Assembly: GCF_014138045.1 (NCBI RefSeq)
Contig: NZ_JACGXA010000001.1
Location: 989,501 to 1,053,500, forward strand
Length of the DNA stretch: 64,000 nt
Source of the DNA: Nocardioides ginsengisegetis
GTDB lineage: Bacteria; Actinomycetota; Actinomycetes; Propionibacteriales; Nocardioidaceae
Direction of reading: 5' to 3'
Shown here: one piece after another, positions 23,260-32,696 of the stretch
Layout of the letters: each line of letters opens with the position of its first letter
Numbering within the stretch: the first letter of the stretch is position 1
The notes under the pieces: generated by a model
Databases searched by the model: none
The model's input: only the letters and a program-made list of their open reading frames with translations
What the model was told of the DNA's origin: nothing
Program-made: the position numbers and the translations under genes

Positions 23260-24536
23260 TCGTCGTCCCCGAAGCCCGCCACCACGTCGCGGAGGGAGGC
23301 GAGCTGCGCCGCGATCGCGTCGCGGCGCTTGGTCATCCGGTCGACCTCGGCCTTGATGGCGGCCAGGTGGCGCTCGGCCTCGGCGTCGCCCGACGAGGTG
23401 ATCGAGTCGGCCTGGGTGCGGGCCGAGGCGACGATCTGCTCGGCCTCGCGGCGGGCCCGGGTCAGCAGCGACTCGGACTCGGCCTGCGACTGCTGACGGA
23501 CCTTGGCGGCACTGGCCGTGGCCTCGCGGGAGCGCTCCTCGGCGGCGTCGGCGCGCTGCTCGGCCTCCTCGACGAGTCGCTTGGTCTCGGCGGTGGCGCT
23601 GGTGTGGTGGTCGGTGGCCTCGCGGGCGAGGCGCTCCTTCTCCACGGCCAGCGCGCGGCGGGCCTCCTGGACCTCGCGGTCGGCGGCGGCCCGGGCCTGC
23701 TCGGACTCGCGCTTGGCCGACGTGCGCAGCTCGTTGGTCTCCTGCTGGGCGGCCAGCCGGATCTGGTCGGCCTGGCGCTTGGCGGAGGCGAGCGTGTCGG
23801 CGGCCTCGGCCTTGGCCAGGGCGAGCTCCTGCTCGGCGTCGGCCACGAGGCGCGAGCGGCTCTCGTCGAGCTCCTTGAGCTGGACGACCTTCATGTCGTC
23901 GGCCTCGCGGAGCGCGTCGGCCCTGATGGCCTTGGCGTCGCGGGAGGCCTGCTCGCGGATCTCCGCGGCGTCACGCTGGGCGTTGGTGCGGACCTCGTCG
24001 GCCTCTTCCTCGGCCAGGCGCAGCATCGCGCTGGCGCGGCCGCCGAGCCCGGCGTAGGAGGGGCTGGCGTTCTCGGCGAGCTCGGTGCGCGCCTGCTCGA
24101 GCTCGGCCTCGAGCGCGGCGACGCGCTTCTCGGCCTCGCCCAGGCGGTCGCCCAGGCCGGACCTCTCGCTGGCGATGCTGCGCAGGTGCGCGTCGACGGC
24201 GTCGCGGTCGTAGCCGCCGCGGCGTACGACGGGGAAGCCGGCCTGGCTGGTCGCCGGGGCGGTGGGGGCGCTGGTCGTGGTGGGCCGCGGCGCCGAGGCG
24301 GCCGAGGCGGCTGCGGTGGCCGGACGTGCGGGCGGGATGACCGGCTTGGGCGCCGCCATCCGCTGGGCGGGGGCGGACTGGACCACCGGCACCTGCTGGG
24401 TGCGCTCGTTGTCGGCGTCGGAGTTCCTGGACACGGTGGGGATGACCTGCGTGGCGTCGCTGTCGGCCGTCCCGCCATCGTCGGACGCGGGAGCCTCCGG
24501 CTCGTTGTCGAAGATGGACAGACCCTGGTCGCTCAT
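23256..24536 (-). CDS. DivIVA/Wag31-like coiled-coil protein
   Basis: A 426-aa cytosolic protein. Residues 1-95 are disordered and Ala/Pro/Thr-rich. Residues 100-130 carry a DivIVA-like lipid-binding start (GYDRDAVDAHLRSIASER). A long heptad coiled coil runs from about 135 to the end and is rich in Ala, Glu, Arg and Gln (repeats of the type AEIREQASRDAKAIRADALR). Such proteins organise poles, septa or cell-wall growth. ATG at 24536 is favoured over the longer frame because it has sensible composition and an upstream AGAGGTAG. It is coupled to the AI-2E permease gene. Confidence 0.8.
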   Translation of the reverse strand: MSDQGLSIFDNEPEAPASDDGGTADSDATQVIPTVSRNSDADNERTQQVPVVQSAPAQRMAAPKPVIPPARPATAAASAASAPRPTTTSAPTAPATSQAGFPVVRRGGYDRDAVDAHLRSIASERSGLGDRLGEAEKRVAALEAELEQARTELAENASPSYAGLGGRASAMLRLAEEEADEVRTNAQRDAAEIREQASRDAKAIRADALREADDMKVVQLKELDESRSRLVADAEQELALAKAEAADTLASAKRQADQIRLAAQQETNELRTSAKRESEQARAAADREVQEARRALAVEKERLAREATDHHTSATAETKRLVEEAEQRADAAEERSREATASAAKVRQQSQAESESLLTRARREAEQIVASARTQADSITSSGDAEAERHLAAIKAEVDRMTKRRDAIAAQLASLRDVVAGFGDDE

Positions 24537-24605
24537 GGCAGCGCTACCTCTTCCCGGATATTGGTGGACGTCGGGGCCAGTCTCCCCGATCGCCCGCAAA
24601 CAACC

Positions 24606-24641
24606 CACCCCGGCTCGCGGACGAATCCGTGAACCGGGGTG
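24606..24641 (-). terminator. Hairpin terminator after ccr
   Basis: Sixteen-nt arms (24606-24621 and 24626-24641) pair with one mismatch and one G-U around the tetraloop CGAA, 21 nt beyond the ccr stop. Nothing else is seen between 24537 and 24662. Confidence 0.75.
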
Positions 24642-24662
24642 GTGGGCGGGGTGAGGGTTGTC

Positions 24663-26003
24663 TCAGACCCCGCGGAAGCGGTTGATCGCGGTCTCGTGCC
24701 GGGCGCGCATCTCCGCATCCCGGACGCCGAGGCCCTCCTCGGGCGCCAGGCAGAGCACGCCGACCTTGCCCTGGTGGGCGTTCTTGTGGACGTCCAGGGT
24801 GGCCTGGCCGACCTCCTCGAGCGTGTAGGTCTTCGACAGGGTCGGGTGGATCTTGCCCTTGGCGATGAGGCGGTTGGCCTCCCACGACTCGCGGTAGTTG
24901 GCGAAGTGGCTGGAGATGATCCGCTTGAGGTTCATCCACAGGTAGCGGTTGTCGTACTCGTGCATGTAGCCCGAGGTCGAGGCGCAGGTGGTGATGGTGC
25001 CGCCCTTGCGGGTGACGAAGACCGAGGCGCCGAAGGTCTCACGGCCCGGGTGCTCGAAGACGATGTCGATGTCCTCGCCGCCGGTGAGCTCACGGATCCG
25101 GGCGCCGAAGCGCTTCCACTCCCGGGGGTCCTGCTGGGTGCCGTCCTCGTTCCAGAACTTGTAGTCCTCCTCGGAGCGGTTGATGATCATCTCCGCGCCC
25201 ATGGAGCGGGCGATGTTGGCCTTCTCCTCGTTGGAGACCACGCAGACCGGGTTGGCGCCGCCGTTGAGGGCGTACTGCGTCGCGAAGCCGCCCAGGCCGC
25301 CCGAGGCGCCCCAGATCAGGACGTTGTCGCCCTGCTTCATGTTGCCGGCGTTGGTGGAGACCAGCTGGCGGTAGGCGGTGCAGTTGACCAGGCCCGGCGA
25401 GGCGGCCTCCTCCCAGGTGAGGTGCTCCGGCTTGGGCATCAGCTGGTTGGCCTTGACCATCGCGACGTCGGCGAGGCCGCCGAAGTTGGTCTCGAAGCCC
25501 CAGATCCGCTGCGAGGGGTCGAGCATCGTGTCGTTGTGGCCGTCGGGGGCCTCGAGCTCGACCGAGAGGCAGTGCGCGACGACCCGGTCGCCGGGCTTCC
25601 ACTTGGTGACGCCGGGGCCGGTCTTGAGCACGACGCCCGACAGGTCGGAGCCGACCACGTGGTAGGGCAGGTTGTGTCGGGCACCCAGGTCGGACTCGCG
25701 GCCGTAGCGCTCGAGGAAGCCGAAGGTCGAGACCGGCTCGAAGATCGAGGTCCACACGGTGTTGTAGTTGATCGCCGAGGCCATCACCGCGACGAAGGCC
25801 TCACCGGGGCCGAGCTCGGGCAGCGCGACGTCGTCGACGTGCAGCGACTTGCGCGGGTCCTTCTCCCTGGTGGTCTGGCCCTCGAACATGTCCACCTCGT
25901 CCTTGGAGACGAAGGCGGCGCGGTAGTGGTCGGGGATCTCGAGGTTCGCGAAGTCGGCCGACGTGGCGTCGTCGGAGGCGATCGCGTCGAGGATGTTCTG
26001 CAC
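24663..26003 (-). CDS. ccr: Crotonyl-CoA carboxylase/reductase
   Basis: A 446-aa zinc-independent MDR-family enzyme that reduces crotonyl-CoA with NADPH while adding CO2 to give ethylmalonyl-CoA, the key step of the ethylmalonyl-CoA pathway. The NADP loop is IWGASGGLGGFATQYAL. The CO2-pocket residues described for the Kitasatospora enzyme are all present (N81 in INYNTVW, F170/E171 in WGFETN, and H366 in ISSHF, equivalent to H365). This marks a true carboxylase rather than a plain enoyl reductase. GTG at 26003 follows AGGAG by 5 nt. A TetR-like palindrome covers its promoter. The gene ends at a hairpin. Confidence 0.96.
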   Translation of the reverse strand: MQNILDAIASDDATSADFANLEIPDHYRAAFVSKDEVDMFEGQTTREKDPRKSLHVDDVALPELGPGEAFVAVMASAINYNTVWTSIFEPVSTFGFLERYGRESDLGARHNLPYHVVGSDLSGVVLKTGPGVTKWKPGDRVVAHCLSVELEAPDGHNDTMLDPSQRIWGFETNFGGLADVAMVKANQLMPKPEHLTWEEAASPGLVNCTAYRQLVSTNAGNMKQGDNVLIWGASGGLGGFATQYALNGGANPVCVVSNEEKANIARSMGAEMIINRSEEDYKFWNEDGTQQDPREWKRFGARIRELTGGEDIDIVFEHPGRETFGASVFVTRKGGTITTCASTSGYMHEYDNRYLWMNLKRIISSHFANYRESWEANRLIAKGKIHPTLSKTYTLEEVGQATLDVHKNAHQGKVGVLCLAPEEGLGVRDAEMRARHETAINRFRGV

Positions 26004-26035
26004 TTCTGCTCCTGGGGTCGGGGGCGTTGCGCCGA

Positions 26036-26052
26036 AGATTACTGATCGGTAA
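26036..26052 (-). promoter_or_regulatory. Candidate TetR-type operator over the ccr promoter
   Basis: TTACTGATCGGTAA (26039-26052) is a 14-bp near-palindrome with arms TTAC/GTAA around GATC. On the minus strand it runs into the -10-like TAATCT (26041-26036), with a weak -35 (TTCCCC) 17 bp upstream. A bound dimer would block RNA polymerase. Inferred from sequence only. Confidence 0.5.
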
Positions 26053-26075
26053 CCCGTGGGGGAACCGCGTGTGAC

Positions 26076-26531
26076 CTAATGCGCAGCCGAGGACGCGGCC
26101 GGCTCGACGAGCTCCACCAGCACGCCGCCGGCGTCCTTGGGGTGCACGAAGTTGATCCGCGAGTCCGAGGTGCCGCGGCGAGGGGCGTCGTACAGCAGGC
26201 GGACGCCGCGCTCGCGCAGGATCGCGCTGACCGCCTCGACGTCCGTGACGCGGTACGCCATCTGCTGCACGCCCGGGCCGGAGCGGTCCAGGAACTTGGC
26301 GATCGTGGACTCCTCGTTGAGGGGCGCGAGCAGCTGGATGCAGGAGCCGGAGTCGCCCACGGCGATCATCGCCTCGCGGACGCCCTGCTCCTCGTTGGTC
26401 TCCTGGTGGGCCAGGCGCATGCCGAAGGTCTTCTCGTAGAACTCGATGGCCGCATCGAGGTCGCGGACGGCGATCCCGACGTGGTCGATCGCGGTGAACA
26501 GGTGTTCGGGAATGCTCAGGGACTCACTCAT
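26076..26531 (-). CDS. mce: Methylmalonyl-CoA epimerase
   Basis: A 151-aa glyoxalase-fold (VOC) protein. [20 protein letters not shown] supplies the first metal His, GVQQMAYRV the internal position, and [17 protein letters not shown] the second His and the last Glu. The enzyme interconverts (R)- and (S)-methylmalonyl-CoA and, in ethylmalonyl-CoA-pathway organisms, also ethylmalonyl-CoA. It lies just upstream of ccr on the same strand with a 72-nt gap that holds the ccr promoter, and divergent from the thiolase gene. ATG at 26531 is used; an in-frame ATG nine bases earlier is possible. Confidence 0.93.
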   Translation of the reverse strand: MSESLSIPEHLFTAIDHVGIAVRDLDAAIEFYEKTFGMRLAHQETNEEQGVREAMIAVGDSGSCIQLLAPLNEESTIAKFLDRSGPGVQQMAYRVTDVEAVSAILRERGVRLLYDAPRRGTSDSRINFVHPKDAGGVLVELVEPAASSAAH

Positions 26532-26699
26532 GCGGCACATCGTCGTACGACCCACGTTGCACCCGCATCGCCTTGTGAGATGTTCCTCATCGGGTCCCGA
26601 CGGACACCCCTGCCGGTGGAATGGACCGGTGGGTATCGTCACGAGAGCGGATCAAATCGACCCAGTTCGACCTCGAACCAGCTTTGTGGAGGCACCAAC

Positions 26700-27890
26700 A
26701 TGTCCGGAAACGTGATCGTCGCCGGGGCACGCACCCCCATCGGACGGCTGCTCGGCGGCCTGAAGACCCTGTCGGCCGCGGACCTCGGTGGCGTGGCCAT
26801 CAAGGGTGCGCTCGAGAAGGCCGGCGTGGCCGCCGACCAGGTCGACTACCTGATCATGGGCCAGGTCATCCTGGCCGGCGCGGGCCAGAACCCCGCCCGC
26901 ACCGCCGGTGTGGCCGCCGGACTGCCGATGAGCGTCCCCTCGATCACCATCAACAAGGTCTGCCTCTCGGGCCTGAACGCCATCGCCATGGCCGACCAGA
27001 TGATCCGCGCCGGCGAGGCCGAGATCGTCGTGGCCGGTGGCATGGAGTCGATGACCAACGCTCCCCACCTGCTGCCGAAGTCCCGCGAGGGCTTCAAGTA
27101 CGGCGACACCACCCTCGTTGACTCGATGGCCTACGACGCGCTCTACGACCAGCTCACCCAGCAGGCCATGGGCGGTCTGACCGAGGAGTACAACGCGGCC
27201 GGCACCAAGCTCACCCGCGAGGAGCAGGACGAGTTCTCCGCCCGCTCGCACCAGCGTGCGGCCGAGGCGTGGAAGAACGGCGTCTTCGACGACGAGGTCG
27301 TCCCGGTCGAGATCCCGCAGCGCAAGGGCGACCCGATCGTCATCAGCACCGACGAGGGCGTCCGCGGCGACACCACCGCCGAGTCGCTCGGCAAGCTCCG
27401 CCCGGCCTTCTCCAAGGACGGCACCATCACCGCCGGATCTGCCTCGCAGATCTCCGACGGCGCCGCCGCGGTGGTCGTGATGAGCAAGGCCAAGGCCGAG
27501 GAACTGGGCCTGACCTGGCTCGCCGAGATCGGTGCGCACGGCCAGGTCGCCGGCCCCGACTCCTCGCTGCAGATGCAGCCGGCCAACGCGATCAAGAAGG
27601 CCGCCGAGAAGGAGGGCGTCGCCGTCTCCGACCTCGACCTCTTCGAGCTCAACGAGGCGTTCGCCGCCGTCGGCATCGAGTCGGCCCGCGAGCTGGGCGT
27701 CGCGGAGGACAAGGTCAACGTCAACGGCGGCGCGATCGCGCTGGGCCACCCCGTCGGGATGTCCGGCACCCGCGTCGTGCTGCACCTCGCGCTCGAGCTG
27801 CAGCGCCGCGGTGGCGGCATCGGTGCCGCGGCCCTGTGCGGCGGCGGCGGCCAGGGTGACGCCCTGATCGTGCGTGTCCCGAAGAGCTGA
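26700..27890 (+). CDS. Acetyl-CoA C-acetyltransferase (thiolase)
   Basis: A 396-aa thiolase condensing two acetyl-CoA to acetoacetyl-CoA, or running the reverse reaction. The nucleophilic Cys is in [12 protein letters not shown], the His/Asn catalytic pair in [10 protein letters not shown] and [14 protein letters not shown], and the second Cys in [17 protein letters not shown] site 7 nt before ATG fixes the start, one of the few strong Shine-Dalgarno sites here. The 168-nt divergent gap to mce contains a TATCGT box. The last 17 nt overlap meaB. Its product feeds the dehydrogenase, crotonase and Ccr steps. Confidence 0.95.
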   Translation: MSGNVIVAGARTPIGRLLGGLKTLSAADLGGVAIKGALEKAGVAADQVDYLIMGQVILAGAGQNPARTAGVAAGLPMSVPSITINKVCLSGLNAIAMADQMIRAGEAEIVVAGGMESMTNAPHLLPKSREGFKYGDTTLVDSMAYDALYDQLTQQAMGGLTEEYNAAGTKLTREEQDEFSARSHQRAAEAWKNGVFDDEVVPVEIPQRKGDPIVISTDEGVRGDTTAESLGKLRPAFSKDGTITAGSASQISDGAAAVVVMSKAKAEELGLTWLAEIGAHGQVAGPDSSLQMQPANAIKKAAEKEGVAVSDLDLFELNEAFAAVGIESARELGVAEDKVNVNGGAIALGHPVGMSGTRVVLHLALELQRRGGGIGAAALCGGGGQGDALIVRVPKS

Positions 27891-28839
27891 GCATGACGTC
27901 CGGGACCTCGTCGAGCGCGCCCGCGCCGGCGAGGCCCGGGCGGTCGCCCGCCTGATCTCCCTGGTCGAGGACGCCTCGCCACTGCTGCGCGAGGTGATGG
28001 CCGCGCTGGCGCCGCACACCGGCAACGCCCAGGTCGTCGGCATCACCGGCTCCCCGGGCGTCGGCAAGTCCACGTCGACCAACGCCCTGGTCACCCAGCT
28101 GCGCCGGGCCGGCAAGCGCGTCGGCGTGCTGGCCGTCGACCCGTCCTCACCGTTCTCCGGCGGGGCCCTGCTCGGCGACCGGGTCCGGATGCAGGACCAC
28201 GCCCTCGACGCGGGCGTCTACATCCGGTCCATGGCCTCGCGGGGGCACCTCGGGGGCCTGGCGTGGAGCACCCCTCAGGCGCTGCGCGTCCTCGACGCGG
28301 CCGGCTGCGACGTGATCCTCGTGGAGACCGTCGGCGTCGGGCAGAGCGAGGTCGAGATCGCCGGCCTGGCCGACACCACGATGGTGCTGCTGGCGCCCGG
28401 CATGGGCGACGGCATCCAGGCCGCCAAGGCCGGCATCCTCGAGATCGGCGACCTCTACGTCGTCAACAAGGCCGACCGCGACGGCGCCGACCAGGTCCGC
28501 CGGGACCTGCGCTCGATGCTCGCGCTGGCCACGGGGCGTGACGGCGCCTGGAAGCCGCCGATCATCAAGACCGTCGCCCAGACGGGGGAGGGCGTCGACG
28601 AGGTCGTCGACAAGCTCGCGGAGCACCACGCGTGGCTCGCCTCCAGCGGCGAGCTCGAGCGACGACGCACCCGCCGCGCCCGCGGCGAGATCGAGGCGAT
28701 CGCCGTGACCGCGCTCCGGGAGAAGTGGGGCGACGTGCACGGACGCTCGGAGCTCGACACGCTCGCCGCGGCCGTGGCCGCAGGCGACGCCGACCCCTAC
28801 GGGGCGGCCGACGAGCTGCTCGCCGCGTTCACCGACTGA
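27874..28839 (+). CDS. meaB: MeaB/ArgK GTPase, mutase chaperone
   Basis: A 321-aa G3E GTPase that loads and protects adenosylcobalamin in methylmalonyl-CoA or ethylmalonyl-CoA mutase. Walker [10 protein letters not shown] is near residue 56, the switch is in [13 protein letters not shown], base recognition is NKAD, and the helical C-terminus ends DELLAAFTD. The only in-frame start that keeps the family N-terminus ([16 protein letters not shown]) is GTG at 27874, inside the thiolase gene. The nearby ATG at 27893 is out of frame. The 17-nt overlap implies coupling. The mutase genes are not in the window. Confidence 0.93.
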   Translation: MSRRAEHDVRDLVERARAGEARAVARLISLVEDASPLLREVMAALAPHTGNAQVVGITGSPGVGKSTSTNALVTQLRRAGKRVGVLAVDPSSPFSGGALLGDRVRMQDHALDAGVYIRSMASRGHLGGLAWSTPQALRVLDAAGCDVILVETVGVGQSEVEIAGLADTTMVLLAPGMGDGIQAAKAGILEIGDLYVVNKADRDGADQVRRDLRSMLALATGRDGAWKPPIIKTVAQTGEGVDEVVDKLAEHHAWLASSGELERRRTRRARGEIEAIAVTALREKWGDVHGRSELDTLAAAVAAGDADPYGAADELLAAFTD

Positions 28840-28899
28840 TCACCCGCGCGTCCACGCGCCTGTTCCTGCCCGTTCAACCCCCCTCGACACGGTGGACCC

Positions 28900-30021
28900 A
28901 TGCGCGTCGCCGTCGTCACCGAGTCCTTCCTGCCCCAGGTGAACGGGGTCACGAACACCGTCCGCAAGGTGGTGGACCACCTCCGCCGCACCGGCCACCA
29001 GGCCCTGATCATCGCGCCGGGCCCGGGGCCCGCCGACTACGAGGGCGTCCCCGTCGTACGCGTCCGCTCGGTGGGGATGCCCGGCTACCGCTCCTTCCCG
29101 ATCGGTCTCCCCGACGCCTCCGTCGAGCGCGCGCTGGCCGACTTCGACCCCGACGTGGTGCACCTCGCCTCGCCGATCGCGCTCGGTGCCGTCGGACTGA
29201 GGGCCGCGCGCCGCCTCGGCCTGCCGACCGTCGCGATCTACCAGACCGACATCGCCGGCTTCGCCCGCCACTACAAGATCCGCGCCGACCTGCTGACCTC
29301 CGCGTGGGTCGGCCGCCTCCACCGCCGCGTCGACCGGACGCTCGTGCCCTCGCGCACGTCGTACGCCCAGCTCGAGGCGATGGGCGTGGAGAACCTCCAC
29401 CTGTGGCGGCGCGGCGTGTCCCTCGACCTCTTCGGGCCCGGCCGCCGCAGCGAGGAGCTGCACCACGCGTGGGCGCCCGAGGGCGAAACCGTCGTCGGCT
29501 ACGTCGGCCGGCTGGCACCGGAGAAGCAGGTACGCCGGCTCGCGGAGGTCGCCAGGCTGCCCGGCGTGAAGGTGGTGGTCGTCGGCGACGGGCCGGATCG
29601 CGCCGCGCTCCAGCGGATGATCCCCGACGCCGTGTTCACCGGGATGCTGGGCGGGGAGGAGCTCGCGACGGCGTTCGCGACGCTCGACCTGTTCGTGCAC
29701 CCGGGGGAGTCCGAGACCTTCTGCCAGACCGTGCAGGAGGCCCAGGCCAGCGGCGTCCCGGTCGTGGCCGTCGCCGCGGGCGGACCGCTCGACCTCGTCG
29801 ACCACGGCCGCACCGGCATGCTCTACGACCCGCGCGCCGCCGGCGCGCTCACCCAGGTCGTCGCCACCCTGGTCGACGACCTCGACCTGCGACAGACGAT
29901 GGCCGCCCGGGCCCTCACCGAGGTCGCCCAGCGGACCTGGACCACCGTGGTCGACCAGCTCGTCGACGTGCACTACCCGGCGGTCCTGCGCCGCCCGCGC
30001 GCGTCCTCCGCGGCGGCCTGA
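28900..30021 (+). CDS. GT4 glycosyltransferase, MgtA/PimB-like mannosyltransferase
   Basis: A 373-aa GT-B enzyme. The N-terminal Rossmann half opens MRVAVVTESFLPQVNGVTNT and holds DVVHLASPIALG. The C-terminal nucleotide-sugar half has VGYVGRLAPEKQV and the retaining-GT E-x7-E motif in HPGESETFCQTVQEAQASGVP. The sequence matches GDP-mannose-dependent alpha-mannosyltransferases of actinobacterial glycolipids. The 60-nt gap before it has no clear promoter. It is separated by 3 nt from the second GT4 gene, with which it forms an operon. Confidence 0.9.
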   Translation: MRVAVVTESFLPQVNGVTNTVRKVVDHLRRTGHQALIIAPGPGPADYEGVPVVRVRSVGMPGYRSFPIGLPDASVERALADFDPDVVHLASPIALGAVGLRAARRLGLPTVAIYQTDIAGFARHYKIRADLLTSAWVGRLHRRVDRTLVPSRTSYAQLEAMGVENLHLWRRGVSLDLFGPGRRSEELHHAWAPEGETVVGYVGRLAPEKQVRRLAEVARLPGVKVVVVGDGPDRAALQRMIPDAVFTGMLGGEELATAFATLDLFVHPGESETFCQTVQEAQASGVPVVAVAAGGPLDLVDHGRTGMLYDPRAAGALTQVVATLVDDLDLRQTMAARALTEVAQRTWTTVVDQLVDVHYPAVLRRPRASSAAA

Positions 30022-30024
30022 CGG

Positions 30025-31173
30025 GTGCGCATCGCCCAGCTGGCCAACTTCATCGGCCCCGCGTCCGGCGGCATGAAGACCGCCGTGCAGACCCTCGGGG
30101 AGGGCTACACCGAGGCCGGCGTGCCGCGCCTGCTGGTGGTGCCCGGACCCCGTGACGCCCGCACCCAGACCGAGCACGGTGACGTCGTGCAGCTGCGCGC
30201 GCCGCGCGTCGGCGGCGGCTACCGGCTGATCGTCGAACCCTGGCGGGTCACCGAGGTGCTGGAGCAGTTCGGCCCGACGTCGATCGAGATCTCCGACAAG
30301 GCCACCCTGATGCCGGTCGCCCACTGGGCCAGACGCCGCGGCGTGCGGTCGCTGCTGTTCTCCCACGAACGCCTCGACGCGATGCTGTCGCTGCGCACCG
30401 GGTGGGAGACCGGCATCGCGGCTCCCGTGTCGGTGCTCAACCGGATGCTCGTGCGCAGCTTCGACGAGGTCGTGGTGACCTCGCGGTTCGCGATGCGGGA
30501 GTTCCAGCACCTGGCGGCCTCCGCCGGCACCGCGCTGCACCGGATCTCGCTGGGCGTGGACCTCGCGACCTTCGCCCCGACGCCGACCCGCGAGCCGCGG
30601 GGTGACGTGCTCCGGCTGGTGCACGCGGGACGGCTCTCGCGGGAGAAGAGCCCGCACCTGGCGGTGGCCACGGCAGTCGCCCTGCACGAGCGGGGCGTCC
30701 CGGTGCACCTCGACGTCTACGGCACCGGCCCCCACCGCGACGAGCTCGAGGAGATCGCCGGCACCGCGCCGGTGACGTTCCACGGCCACGTCGCCGGCCG
30801 CCGGGCGCTGGCCCGCCGCCTCGGCGAGGCCGACATCGCGCTGTCGGTGTGCCCCGGTGAGACGTTCGGGCTGGCCGTGCTGGAGGCCCTGGCCTGCGGC
30901 ACGCCGGTCGTCACCGCGGCGTACGGCGGAGCGCTCGAGCTGGTCGACGACCTCTCCGGCGCCTGGGGCGAGCCCGACCCGGACAGCCTGGCCGACGCGG
31001 TCCTGGACCTCGCGTCACGGCCGGCCGAGGCCACCCGTGAGGCGGCCCGCGAGCGCGCCGAGCAGTTCTGCTGGAGTCACACCGTGCGGGACATGCTCGC
31101 CCTGCACGCCGGGCTCACGCCCGGACCGACCGCGGGGCTGGTGCTCGCGGGACGGGAAGAGCGGACGGCCTGA
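30025..31173 (+). CDS. GT4 glycosyltransferase
   Basis: A 382-aa GT-B enzyme beginning VRIAQLANFIGPASGGMKTA with GTG, 3 nt after the previous stop. The donor-binding half shows LRLVHAGRLSREKSPHLAV, and the E-x7-E is in CPGETFGLAVLEALACGTP. The pairing with the MgtA-like gene, an MptB-like transferase and UDP-glucose dehydrogenase points to glycolipid, lipomannan-like or envelope-polymer synthesis at the inner membrane. The donor is unproven. Its 3' 59 nt overlap the MptB-like gene on the opposite strand. Confidence 0.88.
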   Translation: MRIAQLANFIGPASGGMKTAVQTLGEGYTEAGVPRLLVVPGPRDARTQTEHGDVVQLRAPRVGGGYRLIVEPWRVTEVLEQFGPTSIEISDKATLMPVAHWARRRGVRSLLFSHERLDAMLSLRTGWETGIAAPVSVLNRMLVRSFDEVVVTSRFAMREFQHLAASAGTALHRISLGVDLATFAPTPTREPRGDVLRLVHAGRLSREKSPHLAVATAVALHERGVPVHLDVYGTGPHRDELEEIAGTAPVTFHGHVAGRRALARRLGEADIALSVCPGETFGLAVLEALACGTPVVTAAYGGALELVDDLSGAWGEPDPDSLADAVLDLASRPAEATREAARERAEQFCWSHTVRDMLALHAGLTPGPTAGLVLAGREERTA

Positions 31174-32539
31174 CCGCCCAGGTGAGCCCGATCGCCACGC
31201 CGACCACCAGCGTGATCGTCAGGGCGATCGCCACGTAGAGGCCGCGCAGCTCGGAGTCGAGCGGTGCGGTGATGCCGAGCGCGAACGAGAACCACACCAG
31301 CACCGCCAGCCAGCGGCCGCGCAGGTGGCAGGCGGCGACCAGCGGCAGGCACCAGAGCGGGTACCACGGGTGCACGACGGGGCTGAGCACCACCGTGACC
31401 GTCATGATCAGCGCGGCCGCCCGCAGGCCGGCCTCGGCCGAGCCGGTCGGCCAGCGCAGTGCCACCCAGGCGACCACGCCGAGGGCTGCCAGCTCGCCGG
31501 CCACGTGGGCGCCGGGCACGACGTAGCCGATCGTCGTGGTGATGGACAGGGGCGTGCGCACCGTGCCGGGCACGCCGAGCGCGTGCACCCAGCCGATCCC
31601 GACGCCGGCCCACTCGCCCACGCCCACCAGTGTCGCCACGCTGACGGCCCCGACCTGACCGAGCCGCACGAGCCGTTGCCACGTCGTCGCGGCGACCGGC
31701 AGGGAGAGCAGGGCGACGCCCACGCAGACCAGTCCGCCGGGCACCTTCACGCTGGCCGCGAGCCCGCCCACGACCGCCCCCAGGAGCCAGCCGCGCTCGG
31801 CGGCGAGCACCAGCGCGACGCCCGCGAGCCCCACCATGAGGAGGTCGTTGTGCAGGCCGCCGACGCCGTGGGCGAGCAGCAGCGGGCACGGGAGGACCAG
31901 CGCGGAGACGAACGCCGCGTCGTACCTCGTCCAGGCGGCGAGCCGGGGGAGCGCCCAGGCCAGCAGGGCCAGGCCGATCAACGCGAGGAGCCGGTGCGCG
32001 ACGACCAGCGCCCACGGCGACTGCACGAAGTGGAGCGCGGAGGAGCCCCACAGCAGGGGGAGTGGGCCGTAGGGCGTGGGCGTGAGCATCCAGCGCGGGT
32101 CGACGGCCTCGACGATCGGGCCGCGCAGGATGCCGGGCCCCCAGACGTAGGGTGACAGGCCGATGTGGGTCAGCTCGCCCTGCGCCGCGTAGCTCCACCC
32201 GTCGCGGCTGAACAGCGGCGGCGCCAGCAGCAGGGGGGCGCACCAGATCAGCGTGGCCCGGCGTACGGCGCCGAGGTCGACCTGGTGCCGGCCGGCGGCG
32301 CGCCACAGCCGGACCCAGGCCACCGACATCAGGGCGAGGCCGGTCACGACCACGGTCAGGCCGGTCATCCGGCCCGGCATCGTGTGCCGCAGCGGGATGT
32401 GGGAGACCCACGAGCTCTCGGGCACGGCCGAGATGACGAGGCCCCCGAGGAGCACCAGGGTGGCGCCCAGGAGGCCGGGGTTCACGACGCGCGCGGGCGC
32501 GCGTCTGGCGGTCACGAGCAGGGTCCCCTCGGCTGTCAC
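31115..32539 (-). CDS. MptB-like polyprenyl-phosphate-mannose alpha-1,6-mannosyltransferase
   Basis: A 474-aa GT-C membrane enzyme with about 12 hydrophobic helices. The first extracellular loop carries FSRDGWSYAAQGELTHIG with the catalytic Asp expected in this family. Later blocks include PTPYGPLPLLWG and SPVVHPWYPLW, typical of the MptA/MptB group that extends mannan chains from decaprenyl-phosphate-mannose. GTG at 32539 lies 6 nt after TAGGTT, a leaderless pattern. It is convergent with the GT4 pair, with overlapping 3' ends, and divergent from UDP-glucose dehydrogenase. Confidence 0.83.
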   Translation of the reverse strand: MTAEGTLLVTARRAPARVVNPGLLGATLVLLGGLVISAVPESSWVSHIPLRHTMPGRMTGLTVVVTGLALMSVAWVRLWRAAGRHQVDLGAVRRATLIWCAPLLLAPPLFSRDGWSYAAQGELTHIGLSPYVWGPGILRGPIVEAVDPRWMLTPTPYGPLPLLWGSSALHFVQSPWALVVAHRLLALIGLALLAWALPRLAAWTRYDAAFVSALVLPCPLLLAHGVGGLHNDLLMVGLAGVALVLAAERGWLLGAVVGGLAASVKVPGGLVCVGVALLSLPVAATTWQRLVRLGQVGAVSVATLVGVGEWAGVGIGWVHALGVPGTVRTPLSITTTIGYVVPGAHVAGELAALGVVAWVALRWPTGSAEAGLRAAALIMTVTVVLSPVVHPWYPLWCLPLVAACHLRGRWLAVLVWFSFALGITAPLDSELRGLYVAIALTITLVVGVAIGLTWAVRPSALPVPRAPAPRSVRA

Positions 32540-32545
32540 GGGCTG

Positions 32546-32551
32546 AACCTA
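32546..32551 (-). promoter_or_regulatory. -10 box for the MptB-like gene
   Basis: TAGGTT on the minus strand lies 6 nt before GTG 32539. No Shine-Dalgarno is present. Confidence 0.5.
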
Positions 32552-32696
32552 GGGGTGCTCGGGGACCGGTCGGTCACCACCGGATGAACGCTGCGGCAAC
32601 GGCCGTCGTCGTGGGCACTGCGACGTTCGGCGCGCGTTCACCCGACCTTCAGGACGAGGGGGCGAACGCGTCGGCTGCGGCTCGGACGGTGTCATC

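Noticed and set aside
27893..27895. ATG just after the thiolase stop as the start of meaB
   Set aside because: It is in a different frame from the MeaB reading. The family N-terminus is only kept by GTG 27874.
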